DNA of 64,000 nucleotides from Delphinapterus leucas (GCF_002288925.2 NW_022098044.1:17531974-17595973), one strand, 5' to 3'. Shown: positions 46,262-58,340, counted from the first letter of the stretch. Numbers and translations are program-made. The notes: a model not told the origin generated them from the letters alone.

Positions 46262-46450
46262 AGGAAAATGGTTCACAGTGTGGCATTAGGAGTTAGGCGG
46301 GCTTGTTTTTACCCCCTACAAGCTTTGAGAGATTAGATAAGTTACTTAAAATGAATAAGCCTCAGTTGTCTCATCTGTGAAATGGGGATAATCATAGCAC
46401 TTTGCCCATAGGGTTGTGGAGAAATCAAACAATATATTGCATACAGAGAA
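46262..46450 (+). repeat. MIR SINE
   Basis: TAAGCCTCAGTTGTCTCATC, then TGTGAAATGGGGATAATCAT and GGTTGTGGAGAAATC, is a MIR core and 3' half. Confidence 0.8.
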
Positions 46451-47747
46451 GGGCATTCCTGAGTGTAATCCACAGCCTGATTTTTAGCAGTCCATGTTGA
46501 AATGAATACAAAAGTTGAGAGTGCTCAGAAACTTTTATGGAAATTTGACAAAGAAATTTTATGTTTGTTGAATCAAATAATTCAAATGAACATGTATTTT
46601 GAATGCCTGCTTTTTATTTCAGCTAATTTTTAGAATTCATTTTTATTGTATTTGACAAAAGAATTGGGGACAAAAAGCAATAGACTTGGTCCTTGACCAC
46701 AGTTTGAGAAGCATTGATCCAAAAGACATAGCACAGTTCCTGGCCCATGGTAAATGCTGTTTGTTATGCTTGTTATTCATAATAGTAGCTATAATTGTGT
46801 CAGCATACTAGCTCTAAGTTTTCCAGGAGCCACATTGTCAGAAATGTCCTTTATACTTAGTCAACATTTTCAGCCACCCCACATGTCCTCTGTTCCAACC
46901 ATTGCTCTGGTGACCAGCCTTTCGTGGGCCCCAACTTGTTTCCCACAGGCACAAGCTGACTTCACCTTGGGTGGTACTCCCCTTGTTCCTCCAGCCTCCT
47001 CTGCCAGGGCTGCCCTTTTGGCACCACAACTAGTGACACCAGTTCAGGTGCATCTACAGCTCAGAACTGCAAGGACATAGCACTCTAATGGGTGAAGTTC
47101 TGCTCACTGGGAGGCAGCAGCTAGGAGATGTATTTTTCCCCTTTCTTCCCCCCTTAACGCTGTCCAAGACTTGGTTCTAAGACCAAGTATCACAGGATAC
47201 TTCTAAGATGACAGTATCACAGGATAGAGCAGTTAGTGGCTACTAGTCCAGTCCCCCACCCTCAGTTTGGCTCGCCCTCCTTGCTGCCTTACTGCCTCAT
47301 CCCTCACTTCTCCTTCCTAATAAAGAGATGCTGGGGAAGTCTTGGCCGCAGGCTCCATGGAGAATGCAGACCAAGACATCCACACTCTGCTTTGGGCTAT
47401 GTCTAGGAATCTTTTTATGTCTTATAGAATGATACACTTCTCTAGGTCCTCAGGTTCATTCAATCTAACCCCTTTATTTTACAGAAAGTAAAATCCATTA
47501 AATTGGGTGCCCAGATGGTGCCAGACTTGTACATAACAGCTGCTGAATCTGCTAGAAACAAAAATCCTGGGGCCAAGTCCAGGGTTCTACTTCTCTTTCC
47601 ACTACACTAGTGAACCTCACATGAGCTGGAGAGTCACAGAGAGTCTTTAAAATTATTTTCAAGTGTTTCTAAGTTCAAACACACTTAAAAGTCCCCTGTT
47701 AGTAAACATTCACATGCTAAGATAAATCTGACATTATTATTCAATGG
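46451..47747. other. Low-copy sequence with a MIR-like patch
   Basis: About 47400-47620 contains MIR-like sequence (CCCCTTTATTTTACAGAAAG). The 108-codon frame at 46754-47080 is Pro/Ala/Ser-rich, reads no known domain, and is not accepted as a gene. Confidence 0.4.
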
Positions 47748-48662
47748 TCGTATTAGTTTCCTAGGACTGCCATAAAACACACCACAAACTAGGTATCTTA
47801 AACAACAGACATTTATTCTGTCAGTTTGGGGGTTAAAAGTCTAAAATCAAGATGTCAATAGCGCCATACTTCCTGAGATTCTATGTAGAATCCTTCCTTG
47901 CCTCTTCCTAGCTTCTCGTGGTTACCAGACATCAAAGGTGTCCCTTGGCTTGTAGATGCATCACTTCAATCTCTGTCTCTGTCATCACGTGACATATTAA
48001 CAATGTGTCTTATTTTTCTGTATCTGATGCTTTGACATCAGCGGGGCGGGGGGGCTTGCCAGCCCTGTAGGGACTGCCCCTCCTGTATGGGGCTTTCACA
48101 CACTAATCCGCTAGCTACCTGCCTTAATCAAAATCACCCCAGCTCCAGCTACCAGACAATTAGGGACCGTCCCTGTGCTGAAGAGCCCCCTAAAACTATT
48201 GAAACTAGCTAATCCTAAACTGGTTATCATGTCTCACCCATTCTTTCTCATAGAAACCACAATAAAGACTCCTACCCACATTTTTCTCTCGCTCCTTCTA
48301 TCTCATAACAATCCAGGTGCTTCCACATGTAGGGCATCCTGTGTCTCCTACTTCTGTGGAACTGTGTGTATAAATGTCTTTCTTTATGATGGTCATTTCC
48401 ATGTTTGTGTGTCTTGCCATAGCCGATTGAAACAAATCCTGGGTACCACTGTGTGCCTGTGTCTGTGTCTCTTCGCTGCTTCTTATAAAGGACAGTCGTC
48501 TTACTGGATTAGGATCCACCCTAATTCAGTATGACCTCATCTTAGCTTGATCACATCTGCAATGACCCCATTTCCAAGTAAGATCACAGTCACAGGTATC
48601 AAGGGTTGGAATTTTAACATATCTTTGTGGGGAACATAATCCAACCCATAACAATGCACTAT
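47748..48662 (-). mobile_element. MLT1-type MaLR LTR, split by an insertion
   Basis: GTATTAGTTTCCTAGGACTG to about 48003, and then from about 48456 GTGTCTGTGTCTCTTCGCTG, GGATTAGGATCCACCCTAAT and CAACCCATAACA, match the antisense of an MLT1 LTR. The roughly 450 bases between do not match MLT1. Confidence 0.78.
48003..48455 (+). mobile_element. LTR-like insertion inside the MLT1
   Basis: Non-MLT1 sequence with a G-rich tract (48041-48055), a C-rich middle, and an AATAAAGACTCC polyadenylation-like signal near 48260, followed by pyrimidine-rich sequence as in LTR R-U5 regions. The exact ends and duplicated flank were not resolved. A solo ERV1-type LTR is the best guess. Confidence 0.35.
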
Positions 48663-48721
48663 AGCCAATACTGAGAATATTTACTTGTATGATTTCTGAT
48701 CCAGGTAAGATCTGCAGCATG

Positions 48722-48945
48722 AGTGAGCAAACTTATTCTGTAAAGGGCCAGATCACGGCTATTTTAAGCTTTGCCACTACATATGGTCTCTGTCACATAG
48801 TCTTCTTCTCTTCCTTCTCCTCCCTCTCGCTTACTTTTCTTTTCTTTCAACCTTTAAAAAGTGTAAAGAAAAAAATTCTTAGCTCAGGAACTAAAACAGG
48901 TCACAGGCTAGATTTGGCTAGGAGGCTATATTTTGCGGCCCACTG
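48722..48945 (+). mobile_element. hAT-type non-autonomous DNA transposon (MER1-group-like)
   Basis: AGCAAACTTATTCTGTAAAG, GGGCCAGATCACGGC and ATATGGTCTCTGTCACAT, then at the end GATTTGGCTAGGAGGCTATA and CGGCCCACTGATC, follow a well-known mammalian MER element. I am not sure of the subfamily. Confidence 0.55.
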
Positions 48946-49944
48946 ATCTCTAGCAAGGATCAAACAAGATAAAAGGGAAGCTGAATAATGCCTGGCAGGT
49001 ATTTAGTGCTCATCGTGTCCGTTGGTTTTGTCAGGAACCAAAAGGTTGCCAGATAATTCTCATCTGTGCGGCTAATTGGCAAGCTACTTCCTGTTTAAGA
49101 TGGTTTCAGTGTCAGTCCACATAACCTAAGAAAAATAAGTGTCAGAGAGAGAAGATCAGCAATAACATTTGACAACACCATGGTATAGTCCCCACATGCT
49201 ATCCTGAGAGGGGTTGGAGGGGCCAGTGATGATGCTGGTGGTGAGAGGGGTGCCAATGATGTACTGTTTAGGGTTGCTTTAGCCGTAAGACCACTGAGAA
49301 TGTAAAACTCTGCTGAAAGGTCATTCAACCAGTGCTATCTGAATGATTTTCTTTTTGATCAGATAGTTTGTGCCCTGGGTTAACAAGAAGGGAGAAAACA
49401 GACTTGAATCAGAGCCAATTCTACGACTTTTGGAAAGGGTAATAAACTCTTTTTAAATAGACTCATCATTAATGAGGTGAGAAGGACCAAACAAAACACA
49501 GTACAACAAACAGTTGCCTCTCTGCTTTGGGAGGAGTGCCAGGAAATATTCAATAAAACGGATGCCATTGCCTCTACAGTACCGTGCAGTGGGCCTGACA
49601 ATCTTTTCCAGGGTCACGTAAGCAGGTGCGGTCAGCCCTCAAAAGTGGCCCCTTGGTGGCATCAACCCACCGCCTCCTTTTGTCCTGAGACTTCTTCACT
49701 CTCTCTTCACTAAGTGAAGAGATAATGCCTGTTTTCAGAGCTATTCATGAAATTCTGGGCTTGGAGCAGCCTCCCTGGAGAACCTGATAGGATTACTTGG
49801 TATGGTGAGGCTTACGTCTGCTTTGAATGCCATAATTACTTTGTGAACTTCACCTGAGGTCAGCTTTCTAGGTATTTGCTCCCTCCATCGAGATGGGAGG
49901 GTCACTGCATGTTCCTAACACATTTTAAATGCCTTAGATGTGTT
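48946..49944. other. Low-copy sequence, no gene seen
   Basis: Contains a 21-bp near-perfect palindrome at 49702-49722. Open frames of up to 78 codons have no recognisable motif. Confidence 0.45.
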
Positions 49945-49984
49945 GCAATGACCGTGGGTTTTGGAGTCAGGTGACCTGTCTTTC

Positions 49985-50132
49985 TTTCTTTCTCTCTTTC
50001 TCTCTTTTGTTCTTTCTTTCTTCCTTTCTTGCCACTTGGCATGTGGGATCTTAATTCCCAGAGCAGGGATAGAACCCATGGCCCCTGCAGTGGGAGCACA
50101 GAATCTCAGCCACTGGACGGCCAGGGAAGTCC
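49985..50132 (-). mobile_element. Short CHR-type SINE
   Basis: Antisense SINE: a polypyrimidine (TTTC)n tail (49985-50030), a GGGATAGAACCCATGG B-box region, and the terminal GGCCAGGGAAGTCCC head. A perfect 17-bp target-site duplication CAGGTGACCTGTCTTTC lies at 49968-49984 and 50133-50149. Confidence 0.92.
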
Positions 50133-50245
50133 CAGGTGACCTGTCTTTCACTCACAGCTCTGCCACTGACTGGTAGTGAGATTTGGAGAAAGATTCTTAA
50201 ACTCTCTGAGGCGAATTTCTCATTTCTATTAAAGAGGGATTATTA

Positions 50246-51130
50246 TGTTTTTGTAATTTTTATTTTATATTGTAGCATAGTTGATTTACAATCTTATGCT
50301 ACTTTCAGGTGTACAACAAAGTGATTCAGTTATACATATTACAGAGCATTGAGTAGAGTTCCCTGTGCTATACAGTAGGTCCTTGTTGATTATCTATTTT
50401 ATATATAGTAGTGTGTATATGTTAATCCCAAACTCCTAATTTATCCCTCTCCCCAACCTTTCTGCTTTGGTAACCATGTTTGTTTTCAAAGTTTGTGAGT
50501 CTGTTTCTGTTTTGTAAATAAGCTCACTTGTATCAGTTTTTAGATTCCACGTATAAGTGATATATGATATTTATCTTTCTCTGTCTGACTTCATTCACCT
50601 AGTATGATAATCTCTAGGTCCATCCATGTTGCTGCAGATGGCATTATTTCATTTTTTTAATTGCTGAGTAATTTTCCACTGTATATATGCACCATATCTT
50701 TTTTACCCATTCATCTGTTAATGGTCATTTAGGTTGCTTCCATATCTTGGCTATTGTAAAGAGTGCTGCAATGAACATTGCTGTGTGTGTATCTTTTCAA
50801 GTTACGGTTTTCTCTAGATATTTGCACAGGAGTGGGACTGTTGGATGATGTGGTTGTTCTATTTTCAGTTTTTTAAGGAACCTCCATACTGTTCTCCATA
50901 GTGGCTGTACCAATCTACATTCCCACCAACAGTGCAAGAGGTTACCTTTTCTCCATACCCTCTCCAGCATTTATTGTTTGTAGACTTTTTGTTGATGGCC
51001 ATTCTGATCAGTGTGAGGTGATACCTTACTGTAGTTTTGATTTGCGTTTCTCTAATGATTAGCAATGTTGAGCATCTTTTCATGTGCTTTTTGGCCATCT
51101 GTATGTCTTCTTTGGAGAAATGTCTATTTA
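50246..51130 (-). mobile_element. 5'-truncated L1 3' end
   Basis: Antisense of an L1 3'UTR and ORF2 C-terminus; the open piece on the minus strand (51209-50865) includes CWRGYGEK, a damaged cysteine motif. A short target-site duplication with one mismatch is suggested by GATTATTA at 50238-50245 and GATTATAA at 51131-51138. Confidence 0.9.
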
Positions 51131-51252
51131 GATTATAAGGATTCAGTGAAACTATATTAACATAGTCCTGGGAAAATATTAAGTCACATTCCTCATTTGG
51201 AGTTTTCACCTGTGCAGTTAATCATAAATATTTGGGTAGGTTTGACAGCTTT

Positions 51253-51454
51253 TTTTTTTTTTGCGGTATGCGGGCCTCTCACTGCTGTGGCCTCTCCCAT
51301 TGCGGAGCACAGGCTCTGGACGCACAGGCTCAGCGGCCACGGCTCACGGGCCTAACCGCTCCGCGGCATGTGGGATCTTCCCAGACCGGGGCACGAACCC
51401 GTGTCCCCTGCATCGGCAGGCGGGCTCTCAACCACTGCGCCACCAGGGAAGCCC
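51253..51454 (-). mobile_element. Young CHR-type SINE, full length
   Basis: Antisense copy: T-run tail, GCGGTATGCGGGCCTCTCAC body, GGGGCACGAACCCGTG B-box region, and CCACCAGGGAAGCCC head. A perfect 14-bp target-site duplication GGTTTGACAGCTTT lies at 51239-51252 and 51455-51468. It matches the 5256-5484 copy closely. Confidence 0.95.
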
Positions 51455-51469
51455 GGTTTGACAGCTTTA

Positions 51470-52469
51470 ACAAAGAAAAATACAGAAAGCTCAATTAAAT
51501 TTGAATTTCAGAAAAACAAGTGATTTTCTAGTATAAGCATGTCCCAACTTACATGGACCATACTTATACTAAAAATTACAAGAAGTTTACCTGAAATTCA
51601 GATTTAACTGAACATCTTGTATTTTATCTGGCAACTCTACATTTGAGGGATCACAGAATCCTCTTTGCAGAACACCTTTCCATAGATTAACTGGGTGAAA
51701 ATTCTCAAATCCATGTCAGAACTTCCAAGCCAAGCTTTTAAGTTCTACTCAGAGTGCCCTGACAAAACAGTATAAGCCTTAAAATTTCCAGCTTCTGATA
51801 TAAGATCAGGAAAAAATATTCTATATGAACAGAGCCCTGAAAAGTGGGAATTTGAGGATACTTTACATAGTTTAAAAATGAGAAGAAAAAAAAAAACACA
51901 TTTAGGAATTCCCCAAATCTGAGAAGAGCTCCTCTGACTTGCTTAAACCTGTCAAAAGCAACTTACAATTGCCTTTCCTGAGCCTAGGAAAGAAAAGTCA
52001 GGTACTTCTTACCTCTGCCAATGCCCACCTGGTCCTGATGAGCTGAAGAGATAACTGGAAATTGAGGCAATGCAGAGAGCCCCATATTTGTCTAGAGAGG
52101 GGCTTCTCTTGTCAGCATTCCCAGTGGAGTGGCTCCAAAAGCAGATAGCATTCTGACTTGCACTCAAACTCATAGCCTCCTGCTTCTCTCTGAGCCAAAA
52201 TTAAGTGCTTTCCTTTAAGGTTAGAGGTGAAAGGGGAAGGACATGAGAGAATGTGAGCATAATAATAATTGTCTCATGGAGCTGTGAGGATTCAAAAGAT
52301 GACGTATTATATAGAAAACCTTTAGCACAGTTCCTAGCACATAGATATCATGACAGAAGGAGGTCAGCGAAGGGCAACTGAGAAGAGGAAGGGCTTGGAG
52401 ACAGGGTCCAGGGAACATGAAGCAGCCCCAGCCACCCATTATGAAGCAAGTCTCGTGAAAGGACACAAG
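51470..52469. other. Low-copy sequence with a MIR-like patch
   Basis: About 52250-52350 resembles a MIR 3' end (GGAGCTGTGAGGATTCAAAA). Nothing else was recognised. Confidence 0.45.
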
Positions 52470-53077
52470 ATCAGATTGCTCTTCACCCGCAATGTTCATT
52501 GCAGCATTATTTCCAATAGCCAAGGCATGGAAGCAACCTAAATGTCCATCGACAGAGGAATGGATAAAGAAGATGTGGTGCATATATACAATGAATTACT
52601 TCTCAGCTATAAAAAAGAATGAAATAATGCCATTTGCAGCAACATGGATGGATCTAGAGATTATCACAGGAAGTGAAGTCAGTCAGACAGAGAAAGGCAA
52701 GTACCATAGGATATCACTTATATGTGGAATCTAAAAAGACAATACCAATGAACTTATTTACAAAACAGAAATAGACTCACAGACATAGAAAGCAAACTTA
52801 TGGTTACCAAAGGGGAAAGGTGGGGGAGGAATAAATTAGTTTGGGATTAACATATACACACTACTGTATATAAAATAGATAAACAAGGACCTACTGTATA
52901 GCACAGGGAACTCTACTCAATATTTTGTAATAACCTATAAGGGAAAAGAATATGAAATATATTATATATATAAAATGCATATATGTATATACATACATAT
53001 GTATGTATGTATAACTTTGTTGTATACATGAAACTAACAAAATTGCAAATCAACTCTACTTCAATTTAAAGAAAAAA
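52470..53077 (+). mobile_element. 5'-truncated L1 3' end
   Basis: CAATGTTCATTGCAGCATTA to CAAATCAACTCTACTTCAAT and an A-rich tail. The open frame 52492-52734 encodes the ORF2 C-terminus (IKKMWCIYTMNYFSAIKKNE). Target-site duplication of 13 bp with one mismatch at 52457-52469 and 53078-53090. Confidence 0.92.
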
Positions 53078-53159
53078 GAAATGACACAAGGGTATTGTTC
53101 TTCACTGTACAAAGTTTTATCATCTAGTGGTGAGACACAGAAAAGCACTCTACACATGC

Positions 53160-53440
53160 TTCTTTAGACTGCTTTCTGTGAGACCTCTCTTCCTGGCTTG
53201 TAGATGGCCACCTTCTCCCCATGTCCTCGCATGGCCTTTTCTTTATATGCACGTGCATTCATGGTGGCTCTTCCTCTTCTTATCATGACACCAATCCTAG
53301 TGAATTACAGCCCAACGCTTATGACCTCACTAAACCTTAATTACCTTTAAGGGTCCTACCTCCAAATTGAGTCACATTGAGGGCTAGAACTTCAATGCAT
53401 AAATTTGGGGGAACACCATTCACTCCATAATAGTCCTGTT
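53160..53440 (-). mobile_element. MLT1-type MaLR LTR fragment
   Basis: CTTGTAGATGGCCACCTTCT, CCATGTCCTCGCATGGCCTT and ACCTTAATTACCTTTAAGGG, then GAACTTCAATGCATAAATTT, is the antisense of MLT1. Confidence 0.82.
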
Positions 53441-54318
53441 ACATTTTCTGAGTACATCTGTGCTCACATCAGCAAGGACATCTGTTTGACAAGATCAACT
53501 TTCACGTGACAGAGCTGAATTTCTGCTAAAAAATAATTGAAATGAAATTTACCTTTCTAATCAAACTTTATCCCACCTGCTTTGTGATGGTTTCCAGAAG
53601 ATGTACAGCAGAACTGGAAAATTGGTAGCTCGGTCTAAGGGAATGGATACCATAAAATAAGCTGCAAACTGCCTCGTCTACAATTAGCCTATGAAATTAT
53701 CCCCATTTTTTCCCTACTGACACTCCCCAGTTGGTTCAGCCTATCTCTTATGCATGGAAATTTCAGCCTGTAAAGAGCCATAGCTTACAAACATAGTGAC
53801 CTACTTTGGTTCACATCTAGGAGATGATTACTCAAAGAAAGACATATTTTACTCAATCCAGGAGTTTTTAACTGAAATTTCTTAGTTTCCAGACTGTATG
53901 GGACCACCTTCGAGAAACCAATGACAATTCCGAGTAGAAAACATGGCTTCAGTGCCTCCTGCACTGGCTTCTGCCACAAGTGTCTGTACACATTTTTTTT
54001 CCCTTTTAAAATACAAGGACACCAACATGCCCAGAGGACTGTCTAGCAGATTGGTTAGGAGACAGTGTGCATTCCTAAATCTTGGGATGTAAGTTTCTGT
54101 GGCCATTGCTGCTGCTCCTTTAAGACCCAGACTGACACTTTTAGGGAAAGGAATGATACATTATTACACTTCAGCCGTAGAAGAAGAGCTGTGAAGAAGA
54201 GAAATACAGGTTGGCTGTGCAGACAGGGACTCTACTCTGAGCAGAGATATTCCTTGATAGATTGCATAACAATATTACAATTAAGAGACTGATAATACTC
54301 ATACCAGATAGTTCATAT
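53441..54318. other. Low-copy sequence, no gene seen
   Basis: No repeat or exon recognised. Short open frames on both strands have no domain. Confidence 0.45.
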
Positions 54319-54335
54319 ACATTACCTCTAATCTT

Positions 54336-55953
54336 TTATTTTCCTAGAAAATATTTTTATTGAGGTATATTTGACATACAACATTGTATCATTATATTAG
54401 TTTCGTGTGTACAACATAATGGTTCTATATTTGTATATACTGTGAAATGATCATGATAAGTCTAATTAACATTTGTCACCATACATAGTTAGAGATCTTT
54501 TTTCCTGTGATGAGAATTTTAAGAGATACTTTCTTAGCAACTTTTAAATATGCAATACAGTATTATTAACTATAGCTGTCATGTTGTACAGTACGTCCCC
54601 ATAACATTTATTTTATAACTAGAAGTTTGTACCTTCTGACGTCACCCACCTCCCACACCCCAGCCTCTGGCAACCACCAATCTCTTTTCTAATGAGCTTG
54701 TTTTTGTTTTGTTTTGTTTTTAGATTCCTCATATAAGTGAGATGGCACAGTATTAGTATTTCTGTCTGACTTATTTCACTAAGCATAATATTCTCTAAGT
54801 GCATGCATGTTGCTGCAGGAGGCAAGATTTCATTCTTTTTTATGGCTGAATAATATTCCTGTGTGTGTGTATCTCACATTTGCTGGATCTATTCATCTGT
54901 CAGACATTGAGGATGTTTCCATATCTTGGACTATTGTAAATAATGCCTCAATGAACATGGGGGTGCATATATCATTTTAAGTTAATGTTTTCATTTGCTT
55001 TGGATAAATGCCCAAAGTAGAATTGCTGGATCATATGATAGTTCTATTTTTAATTTTTTGAGGAATCTACACATTGTTTTTCATAGTGCCTGCACCAATT
55101 TACATTCCTAGCAACAGTGTGCAAAGGTTTCCTTTTCTCCATAGCCTCATCAACACTTATTTCTTGTCTTTTTTTTTTTTTTTTTTTTAAGAAGATGTTG
55201 GGGGTAGGAGTTTAGTAATTTATTTATTTAGTTTTGCTGTGTTGGGTCTTCGTTTCTGTGCGAGGGCTTTCTCTAGTTGTGGCGAGTGGGGGCCACCCTT
55301 CAATCGCGGTGTGCAGGCCTCTCACTATCACAGCCTCTCTTGTTGCGGAGCACAGGCTCCAGACGCACAGGCTCAGTAGTTGTGGCTCATGGGCCTAGTT
55401 GCTCTGCGGCATGTGGGATCTTCCCAGACCAGGGCTCGAACCTGTGGCCCCTGCATTAGCAGGCAGATTCTCAACCACTGCACCACCAGGGAAGCCCTAT
55501 TTCATGTCTCTTTGATAGTAGCCATTCTAACAGGTGTGAGGTGATATCTCATTGTGGTTTTGATTTGCATTTGCCTGATGATTAATGATGTTGAACATCT
55601 TTTCATGTCACTGTTGGCCATCTATGTGTCTTCTTCGGAAAAATATGTATTCAGATCATTGCCCATTTCTCATCAAGCTGCCTTTTTGGGGCCATTGAGT
55701 TGTTTATACATTTTGGATATTAATCTCTCATCAGATATATGATTAGCAAATATCTTCTCCCATTCAGTAGGTCACCTTTTCATTTTGTTGATGGTTTCCT
55801 TTGCTGTGAAGAAGCATTTTAGTCTGAGGTGGTACCACTTGTTGATTTTTGTGTTGCTTTTGCTTTTGGTGTCAAATCCAAAAAATCATTGCTAAGAAAA
55901 ATGTCAAGGAGCTTATCACCTAAGTTTTTCTCTAGGAGTTTTATGGTTTCAGG
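54336..55953 (-). mobile_element. Old L1 (L1MA/MB-type) 3' part with a perfect target-site duplication
   Basis: Antisense of an L1 3'UTR and ORF2 C-terminus (TTTATTGAGGTATATTTGAC near 54357; TTGATTTGCATTTGCCTGAT near 55560; ends CTAGGAGTTTTATGGTTTCA). The 17-bp sequence ACATTACCTCTAATCTT flanks it exactly at 54319-54335 and 55954-55970. A CHR SINE interrupts it. Confidence 0.93.
55170..55497 (-). mobile_element. CHR-type SINE, long 3'-body subfamily
   Basis: Antisense copy: T-run, GTTGGGTCTTCGTTTCTGTG body, GGGCTCGAACCTGTGG B-box region, and CACCAGGGAAGCCC head. Target-site duplication of 12 bp with one mismatch: 55158-55169 and 55498-55509. Confidence 0.93.
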
Positions 55954-55974
55954 ACATTACCTCTAATCTTATAT

Positions 55975-56090
55975 GAAACTTTCAGTGCTGATATTATCCC
56001 CATTTGTTAAATGAGAAAATTCAGAATCCTGAGATTAAATAACTTTCTGCCAAGTGAAAAACAGAGCTCAAACCATGATTGCTTGGATCT
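55975..56090 (+). repeat. MIR SINE fragment
   Basis: ATTATCCCCATTTGTTAAAT, then AGAGCTCAAACCATGATTGC, is MIR 3'-half sequence. Confidence 0.6.
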
Positions 56091-57949
56091 AAATTCCATT
56101 GTCTTCGCAACAAGGGATTCTGCTACTCCTGGATGAAGGCCCAAGGTTCAGGTTTGGCTCACTGATTTATTGGCTAAGAAAACTATTTTACCAGTTCACC
56201 CTGCATTTATTAGGCTCAGACCTTGTTGCTATGAATCTAAGCACAATGTTCATGAATACATCAAAAGGGTATACCTTAACTTACACTGGAGGATGTAACT
56301 ATGAAGATAACTGGCCTGAATCATTTGCTCAAGGAAACTTTTCTCCTAGTAAGTCAACCCAGGAGATAAAATAGTAAGTCAGATATTTGCTTATTGCACC
56401 AAGAACTAGATAAAAGGGAAGTGGATGTTCTGAAGAAATATATCCATAGCTAAGATCCCTGAATAAATACCTCGTGATATTTAGTTCTGAGCAATTGGGA
56501 GTGGTTCCCTAAATCTGATCACTGTCTCCCTTGGCCTGGACCACTAGAACAGTGTCAATGACAGCACTCCATTTTAAATATTTTCCCCCCTTGGGCAGTA
56601 CTTTATTGTGAAATTCTCATTCCTTGTTTGATATTTTACTTGACATACCCTCCCTAAGGATTCCTGAAAGGCAATCCTATGTATCTCTTGAAAACATAGT
56701 GACTTCACACTGAGTGTCATTGGGATGGAAACAATGGTCCAACTCACTCTCTATAAAAATGAAATGCCCACTGAGAACAGAAGAGAAATATGCTTTAAAG
56801 TCCGATATAACCTAACCCATTAGAGGTCCCTGGGGCAGACTGATTAATTATACTGAGAAAGAAATTGCTCCTCCCTTATCACCTAACCCCACATTCTTCA
56901 AGTAGATGGAGAGAGGCACACACATGTACAAGCAAAAGAAATGTTTGGAAGCGAGTTGCTTAGTTGATGGATGAAAAAAGGATAATTACTTACATTGAGA
57001 ATATTTGCCTTTCTGACATATAAAACACCCATTAATGAAACTCAGAGAATCCAAACCACTCTAGAGACACTTTCTGATAAGAGGGCAAAGGGGGCCTTGC
57101 TTTGTAATGCATTTTAAATTCAAACAAAATTTCTATCAACAGCCTGAATATCTAAAAGGAATTTGGGGTCATGCATTTGGGGAATGGGATTATTAATACA
57201 AATCTTGCTGTGTTAGCAGTGATGGGACACAGAGCCAGGACTTTGTAAATCTACGAGGAAAGGAGTCCATTCTGGGACCTCTGTTGGGTGGTAGAGGACG
57301 GGGCACAACTGGCTTTGAGAAAGGCAGAAAGGACCACTTTTCCCTAATCCTCTTCCACTTCCTTCAGATGGTTTCAATTTGCAAAGCTGCCTTCCGACTC
57401 TTGTGATTTTGCATCATAGTTGAAGGAGAAAATTCTCTTTCCTTTATCCCCATCCTCTCTTCTGATTCCAACATAACAAATAAAACCTGCATTTTAACAA
57501 CGCCTCATTCAATATATTTAAAAAAAAACTGGTTATACTCCTGGTTCTATCATTATGAATTGCATCCTTGTAGTCATGGACAAAAGCACCCTTCTTAGCC
57601 TCAAGTGTCTTATGATTAAAATAAGAATAACATTTTCCATGACTAGCCCGCTGTATTTATTGCAAAGTTTAATGAATTACTGTAGGAGACATTTCATTTT
57701 ACTCCCATAGAACTTTATTCATAACACATGGAATGATCATTACTGGCTTATACATCTATCTGATAGAAAGAGATCTCTGTCTCCACGTCTGTTCATCCTT
57801 TTATTAATTATTTCATGCACTTGTTAACTAACAACTATGTCTGTGCCAGGCACTTTTATAGGCACTGGGGTCTTTTCTGACCGCTCGTCACTATCACTGC
57901 ACGAGATCCCCTGGGGTGATCCACTCACTTTCATTACAGGTTAATTGCT
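56091..57949. other. Low-copy sequence with a MIR fragment
   Basis: About 57535-57690 resembles MIR (AGCCTCAAGTGTCTTATGAT). About 57835-57870 has a TGTGCCAGGCACTTTTATAG L2/MIR-like patch. The 91-codon open frame at 56099-56374 has no recognisable motif. Confidence 0.45.
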
Positions 57950-58340
57950 CACAAATTTGTATTTCCAATCCAGTTTCTCTTCTGAACTATGATCCAATTA
58001 TATCCAGACATATCCTCCTGACTATTCTTCAAACTTATCCTGCCTAAAGAAATAGCATACCCTGAGCAAGAAATGGCATAATTTTCAACCCATTTGCAGA
58101 CTCTAAAACACAAACCAAAAATAAACTGAGATTTTATCTTGACTTAACTCCCACCTCTTACTCAGACTTCCAAAATAAATCCAATGGCTGTCATCTCCAT
58201 CTCTGAACTATTTCTTGAATCTATCCCCTTCCATTTATTTTTACTATTGCCGCATTAATGCCGACCATCATCATTTGTCCCCGGTTATACTTGTTTCCCT
58301 GCTCCAGCCTTTCCCAACTGTAAACTCATCACAGTAACCT
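57950..58340 (+). mobile_element. L2 LINE fragment
   Basis: CTGAACTATTTCTTGAATCT, then TTCCATTTATTTTTACTATT and TTTCCCTGCTCCAGCC, follow the L2 consensus order. Confidence 0.55.

Larger units (their letters stand above)
49945..51190 (+). repeat. MIR SINE split by a CHR SINE and an L1
   Basis: MIR sequence GTGGGTTTTGGAGTCAGGTG (to 49984), CACAGCTCTGCCACTGACTG (from 50133), TCATTTCTATTAAAGAGGGA (to 50245) and GATTATAAGGATTCAGTGAA (from 51131) joins into one element once the two insertions are removed. Confidence 0.75.

Noticed and set aside
46754..47080. 108-codon open frame, Pro/Ala-rich
   Set aside because: No recognisable domain and no splice or promoter context; ends in composition-biased sequence.
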